A stretch of 64,000 nucleotides of DNA from Rubritalea tangerina (GCF_042683245.1 NZ_JBHUJB010000035.1:147941-211940), one strand, 5' to 3'. Shown: positions 53,866 to 62,929, numbered from the stretch's first letter. Notes: generated by a model not told the origin, from the letters alone. Numbers and translations: made by a program.

Positions 53866-55101
53866 ATGGAGATCATTGATAACACCATTGTCATCGACAC
53901 ATTCCTTACCGTCACACTCGGCATCCTCGTTCTCTTTTTTGGAAAACGCCTCAATGCTGCGATTGGCTTCTTAAACAGATTCAGCATTCCGACCCCAGTC
54001 TCAGGCGGGCTTCTCATCTCCATCCTTATCACGCTCATCTACGCCCTCTCTGGCTTTGAAATAGAATTCAGCATGGCCGCTCGTGATACTTTACTCGTCT
54101 ACTTCTTTACCACGATAGGGATCAATGCCAGCCTCAGCGACTTGCTCAAGGGCGGCAAGCCTCTCATCATTCTACTTGCCATCACTCTCTGCTATATGGT
54201 GGTTCAGAACCTTACCGGCGTCACCGTTGCTCAAGCAGTCGGTCTGTCCGGTCCAGAAGGACTTCTAGGAGGCACCGTCTCTCTCATTGGCGGACACGGT
54301 ACGGCGATCGCCTGGGCTCCCAAAATTGCCGATGGCTATGGAGTCACTAATGCGATGGAAATGGGCATCGCCTGTGCCACATTCGGACTCATCCTAGCCA
54401 GTTTGATGGGCGGCCCCATTGCACATCACCTCGTTAAGAAACACAACCTTCAGTGTGATAACCAAGACGAAATCAATGTCGGCGTCCCATCTGAAGACCT
54501 CCAAGTCAAACAGTTCGACTACATGGACTTGCTCGACGCCGTCTTAGCCATTCACATCTGCATCCTCCTAGGCTACTTTGTTGACGAGGGCTTCCAAGCC
54601 ATCGGCCTCGATTTGCCGTTCTTCGTAAGCTGTCTCTTCTCAGGCATCCTCCTTACCAATGCCGTACCAAAAAAATTGCCCCGTATCACCGGCACCGAAT
54701 GGCCAGCAGGGAAACCCGCTATCGCAATGGTCGCTGACATGTCACTCGGCACCTTCCTCGCCATGTCACTAATGAGTATGCAACTCTGGACCCTTCTCGA
54801 CCTAGCCGGCCCCATCTTCGCTATTCTCACCGCTCAATTTGTCATCGCCGTATTAGTCAACCTTTACATCCTCTTCCCAGCCATGGGGAAAAACTACGAT
54901 GCAGCGGTCATTTGTGCCGGCTTTGGAGGCATCTCACTGGGCTCCACACCCACAGCCATGGCGAACATGTCCGCCGTCACCCAAAAGTATGGTGCTTCGC
55001 ACCTCGCTTTCATCATTGTGCCGCTCGTATGCGCTTTCTTTATTGATCTGGCAAACGCCCTCCTGATTCCCTTCTTTCTTAACGCAGTCACGGGTGGGTA
55101 G
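53866..55101 (+). CDS. gltS: Sodium/glutamate symporter GltS
   Basis: The 411-residue integral membrane protein has the GltS pattern: TFLTVTLGILVLFFGKRLN, RFSIPTPVSGGLLISILITLIY, VYFFTTIGINASLSDLLKGGKPLI, GGTVSLIGGHGTAIAWAPKIAD, and the repeated C-terminal counterpart GKNYDAAVICAGFGGISLGSTPTAMANMSAVTQKYG. The two opposed GGxGxT/A re-entrant regions are the substrate- and Na+-binding elements. It would import glutamate with sodium. It converges with the XRE-cupin gene 24 bases downstream; the regulator could control it, but no GTTTC-type site was found upstream of gltS. Confidence 0.95.
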   Translation: MEIIDNTIVIDTFLTVTLGILVLFFGKRLNAAIGFLNRFSIPTPVSGGLLISILITLIYALSGFEIEFSMAARDTLLVYFFTTIGINASLSDLLKGGKPLIILLAITLCYMVVQNLTGVTVAQAVGLSGPEGLLGGTVSLIGGHGTAIAWAPKIADGYGVTNAMEMGIACATFGLILASLMGGPIAHHLVKKHNLQCDNQDEINVGVPSEDLQVKQFDYMDLLDAVLAIHICILLGYFVDEGFQAIGLDLPFFVSCLFSGILLTNAVPKKLPRITGTEWPAGKPAIAMVADMSLGTFLAMSLMSMQLWTLLDLAGPIFAILTAQFVIAVLVNLYILFPAMGKNYDAAVICAGFGGISLGSTPTAMANMSAVTQKYGASHLAFIIVPLVCAFFIDLANALLIPFFLNAVTGG

Positions 55102-55125
55102 GCCTCTCCCGGCTAGCTCCGAACC

Positions 55126-55686
55126 TTAAGATCGCTCCAGAAACACACACAGCACCCTGGCTTCCTCCTCAGTGGGGTTCTGAAGACAATGCGGAACCTC
55201 CGCATCAAAATAGATAGAATCCCCTGCGTGCATTTCATGCTCCCTCTCATCAATCCGTAAATGCACCGTGCCTTCTAACACCCTAAGAAATTCCTCACCC
55301 TCATGAGACATCGGCTGCTCACGTCCTCCCCCAGGAGGAATGCTTAATTCAAAAGGGTCCATCTTCCGGTTAGGGCGCGGATGCGCCAAATCAAAATAGG
55401 CAATCGAAGAATGCTCTGAATCGCGGTCCACCGCTTTACTCTCCCCCTTGCGCACCACTTTCGCCTCGGTCTTCTTATCTAATCCTTCAAATAGTTTCTC
55501 AAGTGGAATCTCCAATGCTGCCGCCACCTTGATGATCGTTGGCAAAGATGGTGTCACCCTGAAGTTCTCAACCTTTGAAAGCATCCCTTTGCCGATATCC
55601 GCGCGCTTGGCTAACTCGTCCAGTGTATAGCCTCGCTCCTTACGTGCAGACTTCACCCGTGTTGCTAATTCCACTAAATTGACCAT
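55126..55686 (-). CDS. XRE-family regulator with cupin sensor domain
   Basis: The 186-residue protein has an N-terminal HTH of the XRE type (LATRVKSARKERGYTLDELAKRADIGKGMLSKVENFRVTPSLPTIIKVAAALEIPLEKLFEG, ~6-68) and a C-terminal cupin (IPPGGGREQPMSHEGEEFLRVLEGTVHLRID, HAGDSIYFDAEVPHCLQNPTEEEARVLCVF, ~108-183) that probably binds a small ligand or metal. This PuuR-like layout is common in amino-acid and polyamine control. A GTTTC-type inverted repeat overlaps its own start region (55688-55701), with two more sites in the divergent gap, suggesting autoregulation and control of the LamG-PhoD gene. Confidence 0.9.
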   Translation of the reverse strand: MVNLVELATRVKSARKERGYTLDELAKRADIGKGMLSKVENFRVTPSLPTIIKVAAALEIPLEKLFEGLDKKTEAKVVRKGESKAVDRDSEHSSIAYFDLAHPRPNRKMDPFELSIPPGGGREQPMSHEGEEFLRVLEGTVHLRIDEREHEMHAGDSIYFDAEVPHCLQNPTEEEARVLCVFLERS

Positions 55687-55687
55687 G

Positions 55688-55701
55688 GTTTCTCAAAAAA
55701 C
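55688..55701. promoter_or_regulatory. GTTTC-type site 1, at the regulator start
   Basis: The sequence gtttctcaaaaaac begins two bases upstream of the XRE-cupin ATG (minus strand). It is a variant of GTTTCnCAAAAGAAAC in which the right arm is shortened to aac. The position suggests repression of the regulator gene itself. Confidence 0.45.
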
Positions 55702-55709
55702 TAGATAAA

Positions 55710-55726
55710 GTTTCCCAAAAGTCAAC
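55710..55726. promoter_or_regulatory. GTTTC-type site 2, divergent gap
   Basis: The sequence gtttcccaaaagtcaac shares GTTTC-CCAAAAG with the consensus, with a degenerate right arm. It lies 22 bases downstream of site 1 (start to start) in the gap between the XRE-cupin and LamG-PhoD genes. Confidence 0.4.
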
Positions 55727-55785
55727 CGCATCAGACACTCCTCCTCCCGCTCTTCACCCATCAGCATCTTGTCCACAGAAAATAT

Positions 55786-55801
55786 GTTTCCCAAAGAAAA
55801 C
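55786..55801. promoter_or_regulatory. GTTTC-type site 3, before the LamG-PhoD gene
   Basis: The sequence gtttcccaaagaaaac, extended to tgttt...aaaca at 55785-55802, is close to palindromic and lies 62 bases before the ATG at 55863. Together with the identical pair at 59349/59406 it makes the best evidence for an operator family. Confidence 0.55.
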
Positions 55802-55862
55802 ATTTGATATCGAAAGAAAAACAAAATACGCCTAGTATCAGAAAAACACACCACTTACCTTT

Positions 55863-58800
55863 ATGGACAAACTGCATCCTTACCTACTGACACTCCTTCT
55901 CGGTACATGCGTCTCAGCATCCGCCTCTCTATCTGAAAACCTTCTGGCATACTTCCCCCTGAACAACTCCTACGAGAACCAGCTGGATACGCCAAACCTA
56001 AGCTCAGCCACCGCCATCAACACTCCGAGCTTTGCAGCAGGCCTCATCGACCAATCCCTCGCACTCACAGGAGCTCAGAACCAACATATCCAGCTAGCCA
56101 CAAGCTACGGTGCCAATTCCATGCTCGGCGAAAATTTCACCCTAAGTGCTTGGTACAACCTAAACTCCCCAATCACCTCAACCAACACCTCCAATCGCTA
56201 CTTTGTATTCGAAGGTAAAGACAACTACGACATCTCCTACGGGATCCGCGATTCTGCACTTGCCCAAGCGGGCATAAACGACGGACAAGTATACTCCCAA
56301 GATAGCTCACAGCTCATCGCCGATGCCGCCCTCCCCGGCTGGCACCATGTACTCCAGCGCTACTCCAGTGCAGACGGACTCACCACCATCACCACCTTCA
56401 TAGACGGTGTCCTATCCAGCACACTCACCCTTGATACTTCTAAACTCGCTGGAGATGCTATCAACTTCGGTGCCGCCCGCTCCTCAGTAAATAACCGTGG
56501 CTTCGATGGAAAAATCGATGAAATCGCCCTCTGGAACCGCTCACTCACTGACGAAGAATGCGCCACAGTCTTTGCGCTTGGACTCAATCAGCAAAACCTC
56601 ATCCACTCGGGCTCCCCAGCCCCCGCTCCCACCATCGCGAGCTTCACTGCCACCCCAAGCACCCTAACTCTCGGTGAATCCACTACCCTCAACTGGAATG
56701 TCACCTCCGCAGACTCAGTCACCCTCGTCAATGGCCCCAACCAATCCCCACTCACAGGTACCTTCTCCGAAACCCTCACCGCTGAGAAAACCTACACCCT
56801 AGTCGCCATAAAGTCAGGCTCCTATAGCACCCAGCAGATCACGGTAAACATCATCGGCCCCACTGACCCTGTTGGCCCTTATGTCGGCACCATCAAACCC
56901 ACCGAAGCATACTTCCTCTACAGCCCAGGCCAACAAGAAGAAACCCTCAGACTCAGCGCCCTCGACTCCCAAGGACAAGTCGCCGCAACGGATCAAAGCA
57001 CCAGTCTCGCACAAAATGATTTCGTCGCAAAATTCCACCTCACCGGACTCAGCCCAAACTCCAATTACTCGTATAAAATCGAAAAAGTTAACGCGGATAA
57101 TTCCACCACCCTCTACGCTGGTGGAGACGCCACACACCACTTCTCTACTACTAATCTCGCACGTAAAGGCCACGTCGTCACCGCCGCCTTTATCTCCTGT
57201 GCCAATGATACCTCAAATGGTGTCTGGAGCGAAATGGCAAACCATAACCTCGACCTCCTCTGCCTCTCCGGAGATACCCCCTATGTCGATACCGGTGACC
57301 TCACACTCATCCGCCAAAAACACCGCCACTTCCTCCAAGTCCCCACACTCGCCAGCCTAGGCAAAAACACCTCCACCGTTGGTACCTGGGACGACCATGA
57401 CTTCGGTATCAATGGCGGCAATGGCCTCAATACTGCCGGCCGTAAAGTCAACACCCGCAGAGGCTTTGTCGAATACCGAGCCCATGACCAATACGGCCAC
57501 GACAACCTTGGCATCTACCATAAAACTGACCTGGGTGCCATGGAAGTCTTCTTACTTGACCCTCGCTGGTTCTCACAAACCGAGGCTTCACCCGTAAATG
57601 CCTCACAATCCTCCTGCTTTGGTGCCACCCAGTGGCAATGGCTCCTAAACTCCATCCGCAACTCAAAAGCCCCTTTCAAAGTCATCCTCCAAGGCCAAAT
57701 CTGGCAGGATAAAAAGAACTCTGAAACTGACGACATGTTCACGTACTGGGCAGAACGCGATGCCCTCTTCGATACCATCCGCGATGAGAAAATTCCAGGT
57801 GTCGTCCTCTTCGGTGGCGATATCCACGTCGCACGCTACCTCATGCATCCCCAACGCGTCGGCTATGACCTCCATGACTTCGTCATGTCCCCAGGCCACA
57901 AAAGCATCATCTCATCACTCAATGTCTATCATCCCTCACTCGAATGGTCGCGCGAAACGCAAAACCAATTCCTCACCATGCAGGCAGACACCACTAAAGA
58001 GGTCCCTGAGCTTACCGTCAAATACCTCGATCAAGAGGGCAATGTGAACCACCAAGTCACCCTCGCCTACGACCAACTGAGCCCTAAAGGCTCTGACGGG
58101 CTAGCCAACCAACTCCGGGCCTACTGGTCATTCGACCAAGACCTCTCAAATGCATCCCCACTCGGCCAACGACTCAATGCCTCCGCACATAACGGTGCAC
58201 AGCGTATTGACGATCAAGGTATCCGTGGCGGAGCTCTCCAACTCGGCCGTAGCCAGAGCCAATACCTGAGCGTGCCGCGTAGCTTCCTCGATGACAACGC
58301 CCCAGCCTACACAGTCTCTGCCTGGTGTAAGCCCTCGACCCTCCCAGCCCACGGCAGCACCGATCGGTACTTCCTCCTCGAAAGTATGGTCAACAACCAC
58401 ACCGGTGACCTCCCAAGCAGCACACGAACACTAGGCAAGGCATCCACCACCGGCTACGCAATCTCTGTCGGTATCCAAGCCAGCTCCGACCCCACCAAAG
58501 TCAATGTCCAACTCCATACCGAAACACTCCTCCCCAGAGCCGTTGGATCCCAACAAGCACCAGGAACCACTTCCCACGGTGGCTTCGACTTCGATGTCGA
58601 CCGCAACCTCTTCGACCAGTGGACACAACTCGCCATCAGCTTCGACTCCCAATCACTGCACCTCTACCTCAATGGCGCTCTCGCCAAATCCCACTCCCTC
58701 AACCTCACTGCCCCCATCGCGGAAACGGGAGGACTCATCATCGGCGGCCACCGCGCAGGAACTGGTAGAAACTTTGACGGCCTCATCGATGAAGTAGCCA

Positions 58801-59318
58801 TCTGGAACCGCTCCCTCACGGCCGCGGAAATCCTCTCCCTCTACGGTGCCGGCGCCCCACCAGCAATCCCAACTAAAATCAGCCATTTGGACTCTGATGA
58901 TGATGCCCTCCCAGATTGGTGGGAGGAGCTCTACGGCCTCGATAAAACCAATCCCTCCGATGCCCTCGCTGACCCAGATGCCGACCAGATGACCACACTC
59001 GAAGAATTCGGCTTTGGCCTCAACCCACTTCAAGGAAACACCCCACCTTCAATCAACCTCAGCCCCCAAATCCAACCCGACCAAAGTTTCCTAAAAGTAA
59101 ACTATACCCGAAGCACCAAAGCCAAAGAATTCATCGAATTCCATTATGAAACCTCAAACTCACTGCAACCAAACTCATGGATAACTGAAACCAATGTCAC
59201 CGAAACCATCACTCCACTCAACAATGACTTAGAACGTATCTCAGCAATCACCCCCACCCAATCCCCACCAAAAAATAAAGACTTCCTCCGAGTCAGACTC
59301 CGTAAAAAATCTCTCTAA
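55863..59318 (+). CDS. LamG - Ig-like - PhoD phosphatase - LamG mosaic protein
   Basis: The 1151-residue protein has a signal peptide (1-~20), a first LamG domain (~28-248, with FVFEGKDNYDISYGIRD) and an Ig/PKD-like domain (~255-330). A PhoD N-terminal beta domain (~335-430) and a PhoD-type metallophosphatase (~438-720) follow: FISCANDTSNG, DLLCLSGDTPYVDTGDL, VGTWDDHDFGINGG, VVLFGGDIHVARYLMH. A second LamG domain (~760-1010) comes next, then Ca-binding-type Asp-rich repeats (LDSDDDALPDWWEE, DPDADQMTTLEEF). It is likely a secreted phosphodiesterase/phosphatase attached to glycans. No PEP-CTERM tail is present. It is divergent from the XRE-cupin gene and preceded by GTTTC-type sites. Confidence 0.88.
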   Translation: MDKLHPYLLTLLLGTCVSASASLSENLLAYFPLNNSYENQLDTPNLSSATAINTPSFAAGLIDQSLALTGAQNQHIQLATSYGANSMLGENFTLSAWYNLNSPITSTNTSNRYFVFEGKDNYDISYGIRDSALAQAGINDGQVYSQDSSQLIADAALPGWHHVLQRYSSADGLTTITTFIDGVLSSTLTLDTSKLAGDAINFGAARSSVNNRGFDGKIDEIALWNRSLTDEECATVFALGLNQQNLIHSGSPAPAPTIASFTATPSTLTLGESTTLNWNVTSADSVTLVNGPNQSPLTGTFSETLTAEKTYTLVAIKSGSYSTQQITVNIIGPTDPVGPYVGTIKPTEAYFLYSPGQQEETLRLSALDSQGQVAATDQSTSLAQNDFVAKFHLTGLSPNSNYSYKIEKVNADNSTTLYAGGDATHHFSTTNLARKGHVVTAAFISCANDTSNGVWSEMANHNLDLLCLSGDTPYVDTGDLTLIRQKHRHFLQVPTLASLGKNTSTVGTWDDHDFGINGGNGLNTAGRKVNTRRGFVEYRAHDQYGHDNLGIYHKTDLGAMEVFLLDPRWFSQTEASPVNASQSSCFGATQWQWLLNSIRNSKAPFKVILQGQIWQDKKNSETDDMFTYWAERDALFDTIRDEKIPGVVLFGGDIHVARYLMHPQRVGYDLHDFVMSPGHKSIISSLNVYHPSLEWSRETQNQFLTMQADTTKEVPELTVKYLDQEGNVNHQVTLAYDQLSPKGSDGLANQLRAYWSFDQDLSNASPLGQRLNASAHNGAQRIDDQGIRGGALQLGRSQSQYLSVPRSFLDDNAPAYTVSAWCKPSTLPAHGSTDRYFLLESMVNNHTGDLPSSTRTLGKASTTGYAISVGIQASSDPTKVNVQLHTETLLPRAVGSQQAPGTTSHGGFDFDVDRNLFDQWTQLAISFDSQSLHLYLNGALAKSHSLNLTAPIAETGGLIIGGHRAGTGRNFDGLIDEVAIWNRSLTAAEILSLYGAGAPPAIPTKISHLDSDDDALPDWWEELYGLDKTNPSDALADPDADQMTTLEEFGFGLNPLQGNTPPSINLSPQIQPDQSFLKVNYTRSTKAKEFIEFHYETSNSLQPNSWITETNVTETITPLNNDLERISAITPTQSPPKNKDFLRVRLRKKSL

Positions 59319-59348
59319 TCACAGCCCCATATTTTTTGCGCCCCTAAA

Positions 59349-59364
59349 GTTTCACAAAAGAAAC
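59349..59364. promoter_or_regulatory. GTTTC-type site 4 (perfect inverted repeat)
   Basis: gtttcacaaaagaaac has perfect five-base arms GTTTC/GAAAC around a 6-base spacer. It is identical to the copy at 59406 and lies 86-101 bases upstream of the ATG of the PEP-CTERM LamG gene. Confidence 0.6.
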
Positions 59365-59405
59365 CTTTACAGAATGACAAGAAACAAGATATCTGTGGAT
59401 TAGAT

Positions 59406-59421
59406 GTTTCACAAAAGAAAC
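59406..59421. promoter_or_regulatory. GTTTC-type site 5 (identical copy)
   Basis: gtttcacaaaagaaac is the same 16-mer as at 59349, starting 57 bases later, and lies 29-44 bases before the start of the PEP-CTERM LamG gene. Repeated identical 16-mers in one short promoter region argue for a dimeric regulator site, probably of the XRE-cupin protein at 55126. Confidence 0.6.
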
Positions 59422-59449
59422 AAAACCAACCCCAAAACAAACCAAACAC

Positions 59450-60262
59450 ATGAAAAAAATGAAAACAATCACCGGCCTTTCTGCCCTCCTCGGAATGGCC
59501 AGCTCAGCCACAGCCGCCCTCACCTCGGGACTTGTCACATACTACGACTTCGAAGACCTCAATAACGACGCGAGCGCCTCAGGCCCTAACGCTACCATCG
59601 TCGGCACCGACGTCGCTGTCGGCCAAACTGGTGGTGCTGTTGGCAATGCCGCAACCTTTGCCGGAACCACCAATGACCGAATCTCCACCAGTGTCGGATT
59701 TGGCTCAGGAAACACACTCGGCGAAAGCTTCACTGTGGCAGCATGGTACAAACTCGATACCGATGCCACCAGCGCAGCAAGCCGCTTCTTCGTCTTCGAA
59801 GCTGAAAATAACTTTGATCTCTCCTACGGGCTTCGAAACCTCGATGCCGGACTCGCTGATGGCCAAACCTATGCCGGTTCCACGCCAAACAACCTCTTCA
59901 CTGATGTCCACACCGCGGGCACCTGGCAACACGTCCTCATCACCTACACCGCAAATGCCGGCACCACCACTGTCGAAACCTATATCAACGGCTCCGCTCT
60001 CGATTCTATCACCGCTACGACCTCGACCATTTCTTCCACCGGTATCCACATCGGTAATGCAAGATCCAGCTCTGGCACCCGTGCCTTTGATGGCATGATC
60101 GATGAATTCGCCGCCTGGAACAGAGTGCTCGATAGCTCTGAAATTTCCCAAGTCTACCAAAATGGCGTCAACGGCCAAGCCGTCACCGCCATCCCTGAAC
60201 CCTCAGTCACCACCCTCATCGGACTCGGTGGCCTCAGCCTCATCTTGCGCAGACGTCGCTAA
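59450..60262 (+). CDS. PEP-CTERM LamG protein related to the LamG-PhoD N-domain
   Basis: The 270-residue protein has a signal peptide (ending SSATAAL), one LamG domain (~25-235) and a PEP-CTERM tail IPEPSVTTL, hydrophobic helix, LRRRR. The LamG domain shares FFVFEAENNFDLSYGLRN and HIGNARSSSGTRAFDGMIDEFAAWNRVL with the first LamG of the LamG-PhoD protein (RYFVFEGKDNYDISYGIRD; GAARSSVNNRGFDGKIDEIALWNRSL), so the two are paralogous in that domain. Two identical GTTTC-type sites precede it, and a hairpin follows. The function is probably glycan binding at the cell surface. Confidence 0.87.
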   Translation: MKKMKTITGLSALLGMASSATAALTSGLVTYYDFEDLNNDASASGPNATIVGTDVAVGQTGGAVGNAATFAGTTNDRISTSVGFGSGNTLGESFTVAAWYKLDTDATSAASRFFVFEAENNFDLSYGLRNLDAGLADGQTYAGSTPNNLFTDVHTAGTWQHVLITYTANAGTTTVETYINGSALDSITATTSTISSTGIHIGNARSSSGTRAFDGMIDEFAAWNRVLDSSEISQVYQNGVNGQAVTAIPEPSVTTLIGLGGLSLILRRRR

Positions 60263-60299
60263 TCACTCTGTACAAAAAATACTACCACATGGTTGTGTC

Positions 60300-60326
60300 C
60301 CACCCAGCTCAACACGAGCTGGGTGG
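60300..60326 (+). terminator. Hairpin after PEP-CTERM LamG gene
   Basis: An 11-base stem (ccacccagctc/gagctgggtgg, arms 60300-60310 and 60316-60326) with an aacac loop begins 38 bases after the stop. No T-tract follows. It resembles the hairpin after the PEP-CTERM gene at 13821. Confidence 0.5.
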
Positions 60327-60424
60327 TAAACCACACCACTTCACTCCACTCTATCGTGCCAAGCCATTCCATTCCAGCTACCCTACTCCCCCAGTCCCAT
60401 TCCATCGCCCCACCCCGACAGCGC

Positions 60425-61474
60425 ATGGTATTCCAAGGACCTAACACCCCGCACACTCTCGATACTTTTCCCGAAAACATCCTCCTCCAAAATGGCCAAG
60501 TACTCGTCCGCATCCACTTAGCCACTATCTGCGGGTCTGACCTCCACACCTATGCAGGAAAACGTAACACCTTCCTCCCATCCGTGCTCGGACACGAAGC
60601 CGTAGGGGTCGTAGAAGCCGTTGCTGACCCCGGTCAACGTCACCTCCTCGGTAAACGCATCACTTGGACCCTCACCGACACCTGTGGATGCTGCAAACCC
60701 TGCACCGAATGGAATGTCCCACAAAAATGCGAAAGCCTCTTCAAGTACGGCCACGCCCCACTCGAAGACCAAGGTGGCCTCAATGGATGCTTCGCTACGC
60801 ACATTCTCCTCAGAAAAGGTACCTACATCGAACCCCTGCCCGATACCTTACCGGATGAAGTCGTTGCCCCTGCCAATTGCGCCCTCGCTACCATGGTCGC
60901 CGTCACTGAACCTCTTCCCCCAAATACCCATTCCGTCCTCATTCAAGGTGCTGGCCTGCTAGGGATCTACGGCGCCACCCTCCTCAAAGCACGTGGCGTC
61001 TCACATATCACCGTCACCGATATCAACCAAGAACGCCTCGATTTCGTCGAAAAATTTGGATTCCAAACCCTCCATGCAAACCATCTCGCCACAAAAGCTG
61101 ATTCCTCTTTCGATGCCGTGATCGAAGTTGCTGGTGTCTCTAACATACTCTCCGAAGGCATTCGCCTCCTCCGCCCCGGCGGCCACTACCTCTGGGCAGG
61201 AATGGTGCATGACCAAACCCCTCTCGATATCCTTGGAGTCGATATCGTCAAAGGCTGCTTCACCGTCATCGGTGTCCATAACTACACCGCCACTCACCTC
61301 TCCAAGGCCATTAAATTCCTAGAGAAACACCTCCACCAATACCCCTGGAGCACACTCGTCTCCCCACCCATGCCACTCTCTAACATCGATGCCGCATTCG
61401 CCCTCAGCCAACAACATATGTGGCACCGAGTCGCCGTGCGCCCAACGCACGCAGAAACCACTAACATCACCTAA
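60425..61474 (+). CDS. Zinc-dependent alcohol dehydrogenase-type oxidoreductase
   Basis: Starting at ATG 60425, chosen because the family begins here (a longer frame covers the hairpin at 60300), the 349-residue protein has the medium-chain dehydrogenase layout. The catalytic zinc is bound by Cys36 and the GHE at 56-58 (LPSVLGHEAVG), structural-zinc cysteines lie in DTCGCCKPCTEWNVPQKC, and the NAD(P) loop is GAGLLGIYGATLLKA. The layout is close to the dehydrogenases annotated as associated with phosphonate catabolism. It is followed after 144 bases by a DUF5690 transporter. The substrate is not identified. Confidence 0.82.
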   Translation: MVFQGPNTPHTLDTFPENILLQNGQVLVRIHLATICGSDLHTYAGKRNTFLPSVLGHEAVGVVEAVADPGQRHLLGKRITWTLTDTCGCCKPCTEWNVPQKCESLFKYGHAPLEDQGGLNGCFATHILLRKGTYIEPLPDTLPDEVVAPANCALATMVAVTEPLPPNTHSVLIQGAGLLGIYGATLLKARGVSHITVTDINQERLDFVEKFGFQTLHANHLATKADSSFDAVIEVAGVSNILSEGIRLLRPGGHYLWAGMVHDQTPLDILGVDIVKGCFTVIGVHNYTATHLSKAIKFLEKHLHQYPWSTLVSPPMPLSNIDAAFALSQQHMWHRVAVRPTHAETTNIT

Positions 61475-61618
61475 CTCAATCCAATAACGCTCCATGACTT
61501 GAGGTCATCCAACAATTCTGTCACCCTACTTTGAGTGACCTACCAACTACCAATAAGGTAAAATTGGAACCGCATTTTATGCGCCTAACAAGAAAAACAC
61601 TATACACACTCAAACCTT

Positions 61619-62929
61619 ATGCAAAACCAAACGCGAACCACTCAAGTTGGTAAATGGCTCAATCAACAACCGAAGCTTGTCTTCGTTCTCTATACCATGC
61701 TCGCAGCTTTCGCAGCCTATGCCAGCATGTATGCATTCCGCAAACCCTTCACCGCTACAGGCTATGAAGGCCTCTCAGCATTCACCCTCTTTGGCGTCAC
61801 TTTTGGCTACAAATCTATCGCCGTCATCTCCCAGCTGCTGGGCTACATGAGCTCCAAATTCATTGGCATCAAAGTCGCCTCTGAAGCCACAATGAAAAAG
61901 CGGGTCCCCCTCGTCCTCGGCCTTATCCTCTTCGCCGAACTTATGCTCCTCGGCTTCGCACTCTGCCCGCGCCCATACAACCTCATCTTCCTCTTTCTCA
62001 ATGGCCTCCCCCTAGGCATGGTCTGGTCACTCATCTTCGGCATCCTCGAAGGAAGACGCGTTACCGAATTCCTCGGCCTCGCCATGAGCATTAGTATCAT
62101 CTTTTCCTCCGGTATCGTCAAAGCCGTCGGACGCTGGACGATGGATGGATTGGGAGTCGCAGAATTCTGGATGCCTGTCACCACTGGTGCCATCTTCATC
62201 CCTTTGCTCTTACTCGCTCTAACAATGCTCTACCACGTGCCCCCTCCCACCCCTGAAGATAGAAAAAATAGAACACTTCGGGAACCCATGAACCACCAAG
62301 AACGCAGGAAATTCGTGCGCACCTACCTCCTCGGAGTCGTCTGTCTTGTGTTTGGCTACCTCTGCCTCATGACCTACAGAGATATCAGGGACAGCTTCAT
62401 GAATGACATTCTCAAAGAGCTCGGACACACCGTCACTGCAAGTGACTTTGCCGGTGTCGAAATAAAAGTAGGCCTCTTGGTCATCGTCTCCCTACTCATC
62501 TTTACCAAAGTCAAAAGCCACCGCTCAGCAGTATTCGCCAGCCTCAGCCTCATATCCATCGGCGCACTCACACTCGGCAGCGCCACTCTCCTCCTCCAAC
62601 AAGGTATGTTGAGCCCCCTCGGCTTCTACCTCATGAATGGTGTGGGCCTCTACATGGCATTTGTCCCCTACCAAGTCATCCTCGTAGAACGGCTGCTTGC
62701 CTCCCTTCACACCGTCGCCACAGCTAGCTTCCTCATTGCCCTCGCAGACTCCTATGGATACCTATCTACAGTCAGCATCTACCTTCTCAGAGATATCCTC
62801 ACCAAATATCTAGCGGTAAACATCCAATGGCTCACCATCTTAAATTATGCCAGCCTCACCGTCATGATCTTCGCCCCTCTTGCAGCCCTAACCATCGCTC
62901 TCTACTTCAATCCAAAGCTCAAAGCCTAG
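61619..62929 (+). CDS. DUF5690-type major facilitator superfamily transporter
   Basis: The 436-residue protein has about twelve membrane helices (e.g. LVFVLYTMLAAFAAYASMYAF, LGLILFAELMLLGFALC, FVRTYLLGVVCLVFGYLCLMTYRDIRD, LVIVSLLIF, PLGFYLMNGVGLYMAFVPYQVILVERLLA). The early YAFRKPFTATGYEG and the central YRDIRDSFMNDIL fit the DUF5690 family within the MFS. It probably moves an organic anion (candidates include phosphonates or sugar phosphates), which is inferred from the family and from the neighbouring dehydrogenase. It converges with the glycosidase-like gene over a hairpin at 62957. Confidence 0.8.
   Translation: MQNQTRTTQVGKWLNQQPKLVFVLYTMLAAFAAYASMYAFRKPFTATGYEGLSAFTLFGVTFGYKSIAVISQLLGYMSSKFIGIKVASEATMKKRVPLVLGLILFAELMLLGFALCPRPYNLIFLFLNGLPLGMVWSLIFGILEGRRVTEFLGLAMSISIIFSSGIVKAVGRWTMDGLGVAEFWMPVTTGAIFIPLLLLALTMLYHVPPPTPEDRKNRTLREPMNHQERRKFVRTYLLGVVCLVFGYLCLMTYRDIRDSFMNDILKELGHTVTASDFAGVEIKVGLLVIVSLLIFTKVKSHRSAVFASLSLISIGALTLGSATLLLQQGMLSPLGFYLMNGVGLYMAFVPYQVILVERLLASLHTVATASFLIALADSYGYLSTVSIYLLRDILTKYLAVNIQWLTILNYASLTVMIFAPLAALTIALYFNPKLKA

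Noticed and set aside
55769..55779. cttgtccacag resembling the arm of the 51782 element
   Set aside because: Only 8-9 bases match and no partner arm is nearby, unlike the copy at 53466.
60293..60424. Longer start of the zinc dehydrogenase including the hairpin at 60300
   Set aside because: The extra 44 residues are low-complexity, lie on the terminator-like hairpin and are not part of the family; ATG 60425 fits.
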